Of a DNA stretch of 64,000 nucleotides, positions 56,086 through 64,000 are shown piece by piece. The stretch spans positions 566,501 through 630,500 of the forward strand of contig JAPFBL010000102.1 in the NCBI GenBank assembly GCA_026182355.1, given 5' to 3'. The DNA is from Hermatobates lingyangjiaoensis. Taxonomy: Eukaryota > Arthropoda > Insecta > Hemiptera > Hermatobatidae. The notes beneath the pieces are model-generated. The model searched no databases. It had not been told where the DNA came from and saw only the letters and a program-made list of their open reading frames with translations. Position 1 is the stretch's first letter; each line of letters begins with the position of its first letter. The position numbers and the translations under genes were made by a program.

Positions 56086-56860
56086 TTATCATTATCAAGA
56101 AAACAGTCCAAAAAGGACAACAAACGTTTCAGGTTAAACTATAGATAACAGTAAATAGTTATGAATTCATTTTTGTTTTATAATGAATGTACTCATTTAT
56201 TATTAATATGTTCAATTACTATTAAAATCAATTATAGAAACTTCCTTTGACGGTATTAGTGTTTCATAAAAGCTGTTTTTTGATAGAATACATTAAATAT
56301 ATATATGGCTTGTTTAGTTTATGATGTTTATATTTCAGTTTGAATGTGACGTTTTTTTAGAGGGACAGGTGGTGAATATGATTCACGAAGAAGATGATTA
56401 AAAAGTAATGACAGATGGATTGTTAATGTTTCTGGTTGTTGAGACAAGGTGTGCTTGCTAACAGTCGGTGAGCACGCACATTCGTGATTACCCTTTCCTC
56501 ACCATGTGACAACAAACTGCATGGTTCTTCATCCTATTCACAATTCTTTTATGCCTTATAGGAACTTGACCATAGAGTAACTATTTTTATAAAAACCTTA
56601 GTTTTTATTAGTAAAATGTTTATTACACACATGGAAAAAGACATGAGACTTTAGATCGCCAAAAAAAAAAAAAAACGGTTATAATTTCTAAAATATTCCA
56701 GTAATTCTTGTGAAAGTTATTTGTCTCAAATTTAAGAAAAATTATAAAATATAATAGCACGAATATTTTCTTTGGCATTATTAAACTGAAGAATTATACT
56801 ACACCGTGTCTAGTATGTTAAGTAATAATAGTAAATTTATTCTTTAAACTGACTGCCTAT
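56086..56860. other. Unrecognised DNA with a possible arm fragment
   Basis: 56095-56160 shares ACAGTCCAAAAAGGACAACAAACGTTTCAGG and AAACTATAGATA words with the 3455-3540 arm. Confidence 0.4.
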
Positions 56861-56864
56861 GGTT

Positions 56865-57655
56865 TGCCCTGTGAACCCCTAGTAGGGCAATGTAGATCTA
56901 CTACAAGCAGCATCGGATTATATATTCCACAGGTTCTTTGAACCATGGGCTAAAAAGGCCACTGACCATACCTGTAGATGAGCAGGTTCAGTAGAACCTT
57001 TGGTCCGGTGTTCGATCCGACATTCTTAAAATAAGTCGGTACTACTGGCGGTGGGGGCCCATGGAGGGTTTATCTCTCCATCCCGCCAACTGAGGTTGGA
57101 CTCGTGGTGGCTGTTGATTCTCACCCAAGTTGGGTAGACCCTTGTGGTTGCTGTGTGAGAAGCAGTAACTTCTCGGGAGGACGCCTGCTTAGCATACCGG
57201 GGAGCTAGGGAACCCAAAACCACACCAGTGGGAACGGACCTTGAACTCATCTGATTGAACTGGAAAACTAGTACTTGTCTAGTAGTGGTTCTGCCCTCGA
57301 CTGGAGCTCAGAGCAGGGACGATTAGATGCCACCCCTTCGAGCCCTTATATGTTCAGTTCACGTAACTAGCATAGACCAGGTGGCGTTTAGCCAACGAGT
57401 GGTTTTTATCTCTCACTGTGGATTGTTTCTTTTTGGGGTACTAACAGTACTCCTCACAATGACTCCCTGATGGGGTCCCATTAACTACTAGTTAATTATT
57501 ATTAGGTCCCAGGTTAACGGGCTTTACTTTCTTTGGTGGGGAACGACCGATTTCAAAGGAATACTATGGTAGTCCTAAAAGTGTAAGGCAGTGTAGGTTT
57601 AGCCTGACAACTAGGTCTGCCCTGAGAACTGTCAAATGTGTGGCTCTTATCTTCA
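56865..57655. repeat. GC-richer segment, probable old transposable element
   Basis: Clearly less AT-rich than its surroundings, with sharp edges. Contains GGTGTTCGATCCGAC (B-box-like, about 57007-57022) and long stretches such as AACTGAGGTTGGACTCG. No ORF over 75 codons survives. It could be the 5' region of a LINE or a composite of SINE-like pieces. I cannot name the family. Confidence 0.4.
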
Positions 57656-57659
57656 GCTA

Positions 57660-57915
57660 CTGTAGGTTAGATTAGGTTATATTGCAGTGCCAGTATCACA
57701 AGAGAACACAGAACTTAAGAATAGACCAACTCAAATATATGTGATTAGAGATGTTTAACAAATACCTGTCGTGGTACAGGCTCGGGACAAAATACTCAAC
57801 GTCCTCTCTGAAGGACGACGTGCTCAGATTTATTCACCTTCTGCGTGAATAAATTGAGGGCACAATATATATTGAACCCTGGATCTGCCAGCCCAGAGAC
57901 GAGTATGTTTTCACT
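57660..57915 (-). mobile_element. tRNA-derived SINE, diverged copy with tail relic
   Basis: On the minus strand: GGTTCAATAT (decayed B-box), GTGAATAAATCTGAGCACGTCGTCC, TACCACGACAGGTATT, ending TAACCTAATCTAACCTACAG. Same order as 21840-22167, at lower identity. Confidence 0.8.
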
Positions 57916-58940
57916 CCTCTTCATCTACTGTTCAAGAACTAATATGTTGATTATAAGTAAGCTTTTATAGTGTAGAGTTGCTAAAAATGGACTGTTATCA
58001 AAGTTAAGTTTCTTATCTGCAGTCTGTTTAATTAGTGGAACTGGTAGCATTTATGGTTGATTCACACTCCAGACGAACATCTCTGCTATATTCTGCTTAG
58101 GAGACAGTAGTTTAGTCAAACATTAAAGGAAGTTCTCTTCCTTCTGTCGGAAGACCTTTATAAAAGGAACCTACCTCACTTTTGGCATCAACAGAGCATG
58201 GACGATTCAGATATACACTTGGGATGCAGGAGGCTATATAACTTAAATGAGAGGCCTATTTGACCTTGTTTGCCGTTTTGCTAGTTAGCTAGCATGCAAC
58301 ATTAATCTCAATGTGTTTTAGTTCAAATCTGTAAAACTAAATTCCTTCCAAGTGGACGATATACATTTGTATGAGGTAAACTATATTACTTCAGAAGTCA
58401 ACCAGCATGTATCAAGTACCATCTTATAAAAGAAACCAGCGTATTAAGGTCAAAGGTCAAAGTAGCTCAATCATTCACTATTCTGCTGGCTGTAAATACT
58501 GCAGTGTAAGGGATATTATCTTTCTTGCAGGGTTCTCAGATTTGAGTATTGACCGTCTATCCTGATTATGCTGAATGGCTAGGAACTCCGTTTTCGTATC
58601 TATTCTTTATAATATATGACATAAACATATCTTCTTATAATAATGGTTTTCACTATCTGAACCAGTTACGAGATAAATCAGTCTTATAAAGCAGCAAAAT
58701 GATCAGTCTTATGGTCTAAATATAACTTTCGACCTTAGTATTTTGATTTTATTTGATTCTTTTTTTTCACTAAAGTTTGCTTCTATGAATCAAATCACAG
58801 AATAGGAAAACATAGAAGCACAGCTAGGCTTTCCTGGACTATTATTTTAAAGTTTGTCATAATCAAAAAATTATTGTGATTATGTGGCAAATGATATATT
58901 TTTAAATCATTAGGTGTGCAATCCGTAATTGTGTGGTATT
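57916..58940. other. No recognised feature
   Basis: No ORF or repeat that I can assign. Confidence 0.5.
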
Positions 58941-58942
58941 AA

Positions 58943-59230
58943 CTCATTGTGAGGTAAAATGGATAAACAAAGAAAAGTCTCCACACAAATGAAGTTTTAT
59001 TCAACAACAACGAGTTTTGAACACTTTGTGTTCATCATCTGGAAGACACCAAGGATGTGGTGCTGAAGGGTTGGTCCAGTGAAAACAACTCAGCACCAAC
59101 CCTTCAGCACCACATCCTTGGTGTCTTCCTGATGATGAACACAAAGTGTTCGAAACGCGTTGTTGTTGTTGAATAAATCCTAATTTTTGTGGAGACTTTT
59201 GTTTGTTTATCCATTTTACCTCAGAATGAG
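58943..59230. mobile_element. Large palindromic HHR element, family G
   Basis: Left arm 58943-59075 and right arm 59095-59230 are near-complete reverse complements out to CTCATTGTGAGG/CCTCAGAATGAG, around a 19-bp loop. The right arm keeps a full core with a six-pair stem (59129-59156). The left one (about 59009-59035, minus) reads CAGATGA...AAAAC, so two invariant positions are lost. Unlike most others it is not beside a TA tract. A related core is at 17450-17476. Confidence 0.8.
59129..59156 (+). ncRNA. Hammerhead ribozyme core candidate, family G (best in window)
   Basis: CTGATGA (59129-59135), extra T, six-pair stem GAACAC/GTGTTC closing AAA, GAAAC (59152-59156), then GCGTTG. Every invariant core residue is present and stem II is the strongest in the window. 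Cleavage-site strand and stem I still need folding to define. Confidence 0.7.
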
Positions 59231-60239
59231 ATATTGTTTTCAATTCTTGCTCCAATCCTCTGCAGGATAACAATCATCTCCTCATAACAACACAGAGTAT
59301 TGTGAGATGAGATTTCATAGGTGGATATTATTTGAGTATAAACATAAGGTTTTTCTCCTCTTAAGAAAAGGGTACATGGTTAGCTGCAAATCGGAACCAT
59401 TGGCAAATGATGCTAAGGCATTATTAACAGAAATGAATAGCACTATTAATAGATTCACAGTTTTCCAGTGTTTTGATAATTTCTTTATAATTGTAAAATT
59501 CTATCACGAATGTGTAGTCCGTTATAGTAAACATGTTTCTACAAGTTTATATGTCAAGTTCTTATTTATTTATTAAGAAAAAATAAATATAATTGAAAAG
59601 CTAGTTATATTGTAAAAATTGTATAGCAGATCTGAATGAATCTCTAATGTTTTTTTTTGTTGTTCAGGTTCTCTTCGTAAATCTATGGAAGTAATTGATT
59701 ATTTATCATAATGTTTCAAGGATAGTGCGTAATAGATATTTCAATGGTAGTGTATCCTTCTAAAATGATTCTAATGGTTGTAATTAAAAATTGCATGGAA
59801 GGCACGTGACTCCTCCAGAGGTCTAAGTAATGTTGTTTCCGAGTTGAGAGTAAGTTACTGTGAGGAATTGGTGAAATAAACCGAGGAACAAATTTCCACT
59901 TTGTTTTATATACAGCCCTTTTCCCTTTTCTCTCTTGATGAAGCCTACTCTGTCCAAGATGGGCTTCCTTAATACCTCTTTGCACGAATATAATACTTGG
60001 GCCCTCTTAAATTCTTCTTCCAGCTATATTTAAACTTACATAATAAAACTTGCTTGGTTAAAATACTGTTATTTAAGCTTCCAGAAGACACGAAATATTA
60101 ACATGGCATATTTTAAAATTAAATTTTTAAATATATATATTTATGATATTTAATATATTAATTACTGTGAGGTTTTTTCACTGTAATTATTTTTATTTAC
60201 TGTGTTTGTTTTTATTCACTGTAATTGTTTTTTCACTTG
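59231..60239. other. No recognised feature
   Basis: ORFs of 89 codons at 59307-59576 (plus) and 59716-59985 (minus) have no domain I recognise. Confidence 0.5.
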
Positions 60240-60400
60240 AATTGAAGAAAATTGTGATTTTATTTTTACATCTGTTGATGCTAAAGTAATATGTCTCTTG
60301 GGCAACTGATATGATATTTAACACCAGCCCACCGTAGAGTTAGGAAATTGGGGCAGACCAGCTTTAAAGTTGTTAACGCATAGGCTGCTGAACATTTCAA
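60240..60400 (-). repeat. Dispersed unclassified repeat, copy 2
   Basis: Reverse complement of 601-765, sharing CAGCCTATGCGTTAAC, ACTTTAAAGC, CGGTGGGCTGGTGTTAAA and CCAAGAGACATATTACTTTAGC, with about 20% difference by eye. Confidence 0.65.
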
Positions 60401-60609
60401 TGAATTATTTAATTAACTACAATTTATTATTTGATACTGAATTTGAGAAATTGTAAATATGTAATATTTTAACTTTCACTCTTATACCGTCATACTTTTG
60501 TCGAATATGTATGTTTAACCATTAGATAAAGCAATTTGAGGAATTAAATAAAATAAATTCACAGAAAGAAAACACAAACGAGATCACATGAAGTCACTAC
60601 TCTATTCTG

Positions 60610-60897
60610 ACAGCATTGTGATCAGGTAGGCAGATGTAAGGACTGGGGTTCGATTCCAAGCTGACCTCGATTTACTTAAGTGGGAGGTAAATAAATCTGA
60701 GCACGTCGTCCCTCGGAGAAGGACGTTAAACTGTTGGTCCCGAGCCTTTACGATGTCAGGCTCTCGTTAAAGATCCCTACGCTAAATACACTTGAGTTAG
60801 GCAAAATTTTGCGACTCCCACTGTAGAATCAATCTTCATTTTGTGGTATCACAAAGGGCCAATGCTCGGCCTAAGTGTGTTCCCTTGTGGAACTACC
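60610..60897 (+). mobile_element. tRNA-derived SINE, 5' part (interrupted)
   Basis: B-box GGGGTTCGATTCC at about 60645-60657, then the well-preserved body (GAGCACGTCGTCCCTCGGAG, GACGTTAAACTG, CGTTAAAGATCCCTA, AGGGCCAATGCTCGGCCTAA). It is interrupted after TTGTGGAACTACC at 60897. The tail resumes at 61191. Confidence 0.9.
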
Positions 60898-61190
60898 TGT
60901 TTTGATCGCTGTGCACCTTAGGTTTCCAGCCATTACACCAAAGATCAAATCAGGCCGACGATTTAACGTGTTGCCCTTTTGTCACCTCCAAGTTTTGCCA
61001 CCCAAAACTTGGGGTGTCTGAGGTGGACCTCGCGGAGGCGGGCACCACGATTCTACGCCGCGCATTAGACCAAAAATTCAATTAACTAATTCACACAATT
61101 GTACCAGGGGGGGGGGGGGGCGAAAACAACAAAAACGGCAATTATAATCCTGGTATAAGGTGGCAAATTTACCTCACTACCAAGCATTTA
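60898..61190. mobile_element. 293-bp insertion nested in the SINE
   Basis: Bounded by a perfect 13-bp direct repeat TTGTGGAACTACC (60885-60897 and 61191-61203), which reads as a target-site duplication. The interior has a GC-rich part (CCTCGCGGAGGCGGGC) and a run of 14 G at 61107-61120. No terminal inverted repeats are visible, so a truncated retroelement is more likely than a DNA transposon. Confidence 0.7.
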
Positions 61191-61228
61191 TTGTGGAACT
61201 ACCACTGCAACCTAACCTAACCTAACTA
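61191..61228 (+). mobile_element. SINE 3' tail with (CCTAA)n
   Basis: TTGTGGAACTACCACTGCAA followed by CCTAACCTAACCTAA. It completes the SINE begun at 60610; the same join occurs uninterrupted in the 21840-22167 copy. Confidence 0.85.
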
Positions 61229-62695
61229 TAACACCGAGTCGTCACGAAAGGACGTAGGGAAACTAAGTAAAGCTTTACTGGCATTTACTCTGATATCAGT
61301 CGCAGTGCAGCCGGTAGTAGTAGATGGGTAGTTCTGTGAAGTTGATCTGCCAATTATGGCATTCAAGATAGCAGGCGGAAATATTCCTGGGAGCTGGTCG
61401 CAGCCATCTTTAGTAATCGGTCGAAGGTGGCTTTTATTATTCATGAATGATTTTTATATTTTTTTAATACTTTGCTTCAAAGTTCTTTAACTTGTTCTTC
61501 AGCCATTTGACTTTCACACATCCGGTCCCTTTTTTTATATATATATATTATTTTCTTAAAATTATCAAAGATATTTAAAACTGTCTCCTAACTCATTGAC
61601 AAACTTTTATTTTTTTTTTCTTTTTAACCATTTATTAGCTTTTAACTATAGTCACTTTTTTTTCTACCTTTCTCAATTCAAACATCTCTGAAATTTTTCA
61701 GAATAAAATGTCTCCAGTGGGTTTTCAGTGGGCATAGAATATAAATTTCTGTGCACAGCGAGGCGTTTAAAGAAGCTCTCCCCGCACCTAATTTTCTGCT
61801 TGAAATACGCAGAAAAACTCGTGGATACTGTCGGGTTTTTCTTGATTTCAAACCAATTGCTTGTATCTCTAGGCTCCAGTCTCTCAATCAATGCTTTCCA
61901 AAGCCAGCCACCAATATCAACTTTTTTTTTTTTTGATACCTTTTTCCTTATTTATAGAATTAGGACATAAAGAAACCACTCGAAGATTTAATTATGCGTG
62001 CTTTCCTTTATATTGTTCAAATCACACATTGGTAATCACTTTGTAACCAGTACACTTATTTTTTTGATCGGACTTAAAATATAATGTAAAACATCTATTT
62101 AGTATGTTTCCTAAATAAACTGTAGTTGTTAGTATATTTAAATTTTATATCTTCTACAATCAGGACAAACATTGTGCTATTATTATTTAAATATAACTTA
62201 CATACATATTTCTATCTTCCACTCATGCGTAATTTGTCAGGAAAGCCCAAATAATTTTTCTGACCTGACTAAGGATCTGACACATAATAAATGTGGTTAA
62301 ATGTAACCCATAAATAATCATTGTTTATTTTTTTTTATTTAATATTAGAAATAAGTAAATAAATTAATATAGTTAATAATACTTAATATCAATAAATTTA
62401 TCTGAGCAATGTAATTATTGTATGTTACTATAAAGCAATTAGGCGAAATATTTCTCAAAAATAATTAGTGACATTGAAAGTAGAACTTAAATGGAAAATA
62501 CTATATTGAAAATTTGGAAAACAAATATTCATTTGGCAAATTAAGAACCCATAGTAAATTATGGGTTCAGATTGTCTGCCCAGTTGATAAAGAGGAGGAA
62601 AGATATGTTAGTGGATGAGAGAGAAGTGGACGGATAAGGGAAGACTGTTCATGTAGTGCATGTGCGTGTAGTGCATGTAGGTGGTAGTAGAGCGT
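61229..62695. other. No recognised gene
   Basis: 61673-61970 is open in several overlapping frames on both strands (60-80 codons) and is less AT-rich than its flanks. A degraded coding or transposon fragment is possible but I cannot name it. Confidence 0.4.
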
Positions 62696-62699
62696 GTGA

Positions 62700-62720
62700 T
62701 GAAAAATGACAGAGGGAGAG

Positions 62721-62789
<69 letters not shown>

Positions 62790-62928
62790 TTGTATGTGTG
62801 TGTGAGAGAGAGAGAAAGGAATAAAAGAGAGCTAATCCTCTCCCTCTACCTCTGAGGGATAAAAATATACACAAGAAGAAAGAAGGAGAGTGAGTGACGA
62901 AAAACGACAGAACGAGAGAGTATGTGTA

Positions 62929-62967
<39 letters not shown>

Positions 62968-63081
62968 AAGGAATGAAAGGGAGCTAATCCTCTCCCTCTC
63001 CCTCTGAGGGATAAAAATACATACAAGAAGAAAGAAGGAGAGTGGGTGACGAAAAATGACAGAACGAGAGAGTGTGTGTGT

Positions 63082-63128
<47 letters not shown>

Positions 63129-63472
63129 CAGAAAGGAATGAAAGAGAGCTAATCCCTCTTCCTCTCCCTCTGAGGGATAAAAATACATACAAGAAGAAAG
63201 AAGGAGAGTGGGTGACGAAAAATGACAGAACGAGAGAGTGTGTGAAAAGAGAGAGAGGGAGAAAGACACAGAAAGGAATGAAAGAGAGCTAATCCTCTTC
63301 CTCTCCCTCTGAGGGATAAAAATACACACAAGAAGAAAGAAGGAGTATGGGTGACGAAAAATGACATAGAGAGAAAGAAAGGAGACTTAGTAAAAAAAAA
63401 ATAGAGGGTTAGATAGAGAGAGCAAGTAAGCGAGAGGAAGAAAGAGACTATATTAAGGAAAATGATTTAGGG

Positions 63473-63560
<88 letters not shown>

Positions 63561-63703
63561 TGACAGATGTAAAGAGAGAGAGTCAGTGTGAGCGAGAGTA
63601 GGAAAGAAAGAAAGTGAATTAGGGGATAATGACATAATGAGAATTAGAGAAAAATAAAAATACAACGAGACGAAGAAAGAAGGAGAGTGTGACGAAAAAT
63701 GAC

Positions 63704-63777
<74 letters not shown>

Positions 63778-63850
63778 AAGAGAGAGAAAGATAGAAAAAA
63801 GGAGAACGAATGAGAAAAATAACAGAGGGAATGAGATAGAGCGAGTGAGA
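62700..63850. repeat. GA/GT-rich composite satellite
   Basis: A (GT)n tract at 62727-62785 is followed by four copies of a complex unit starting GAGCTAATCC at 62829, 62981, 63146 and 63286. Each runs through CTCTGAGGGATAAAAATA and AAGAAGAAAGAAGGAG to GACGAAAAA.GACAGAACGAG and into a (GA)n tract of variable length, so the period varies from 140 to 165 bp. Long pure (GA)n tracts follow at 63476-63557 and 63710-63773. The Ser/Leu-rich minus-strand ORFs (62608-63192, 62832-63329) are translations of this array. Confidence 0.92.
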
Positions 63851-64000
63851 GAATTAAAGTATTGACAGTCTCGTTATCCTTTCAAAATCATTACTTCTGA
63901 AACACGAAGATGTCAAAAGACTAAAATGTATTGAATGTTTCTTCTTCATTGGAACCATTACTGCTAATTACATAAGTGTTTTCATAAGATGAAGCAGTCC

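Noticed and set aside
61107..61120. 14-G run as a G-quadruplex or regulatory site
   Set aside because: A single homopolymer in a nested insertion. Nothing else supports a function and length may be sequencing-sensitive.
62608..63665. Ser/Leu-rich ORFs of 70-194 codons
   Set aside because: They come from (GA)n and a tandem composite unit and overlap each other in several frames.

Overview
This is an AT-rich (roughly two-thirds A+T by eye) stretch of animal genomic DNA. I found no intact host gene, tRNA gene, rRNA gene, operon or CRISPR array. Everything I can support is a repeat: microsatellites, minisatellites, SINEs, DNA transposon remnants and, above all, fragments of Penelope-like retroelements (PLEs). 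Several SINE copies end in runs of CCTAA (TTAGG on the other strand), the arthropod-type telomere repeat. With a mariner element and the heavy TA/GA microsatellite load, this suggests an arthropod, possibly a decapod crustacean. That placement is inference.

Main theme: short hairpin-like or inverted-pair elements sit in or next to (TA)n tracts from the first base to about 59 kb. Their arms carry a recurring core: CTGANGA, one extra nucleotide, a short complementary stem with variable sequence, then GAAA. This is the catalytic-core pattern of a hammerhead ribozyme (HHR), a motif known from PLE terminal repeats. At least seven families differ in stem II sequence but keep its pairing. Four protein remnants in the window match the PLE GIY-YIG endonuclease C-terminus (about 8.1-8.4, 29.4-30.2, 47.85-48.0 and 52.3-52.5 kb). 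Three of them have HHR-like arms on the expected 3' side, so the arms are best read as PLE ends and non-autonomous derivatives.

Layout. 0-0.6 kb: HHR arms around TA tracts. 1.84-2.29 kb: hAT-type MITE with a perfect 8-bp target duplication. 3.2-3.6, 7.0-7.9, 10.0-10.6 and 11.3-11.5 kb: palindromic HHR elements. 8.1-8.4 kb: PLE endonuclease end. 13.56-13.93 kb: 118-bp tandem repeat. 14.84-15.78 kb: fold-back mariner. 17.4-17.7 kb: HHR plus palindrome. 19.1-20.1 kb: HHR-family remnants and a 188-bp MITE. 21.84-22.17 kb: SINE. 24.2-25.0 kb: HHR arms. 25.76-26.93 kb: TGTGTC array. 27.8-28.4 kb: 89-bp array. 29.1-30.3 kb: PLE remnant. 33.9-35.6 kb: 105-106-bp satellite with a 317-bp higher-order unit. 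42.3-43.1 kb: decayed ~32-bp array. 44.7-48.0 kb: HHR elements and PLE end. 48.36-48.87 kb: 50-bp array. 50.43-50.63 kb: 33-bp array. 52.3-52.8 kb: PLE remnant and SINE. 55.5-56.1 kb: HHR palindromes. 56.9-57.9 kb: GC-richer repeat and SINE remnant. 58.9-59.2 kb: large HHR palindrome. 60.6-61.2 kb: SINE with a nested insertion. 62.7-63.8 kb: GA-rich composite array.

The elements probably depended on enzymes supplied elsewhere: PLE reverse transcriptase/endonuclease for HHR elements, a LINE for the SINEs, and transposases for the MITEs. No complete enzyme gene is present here.
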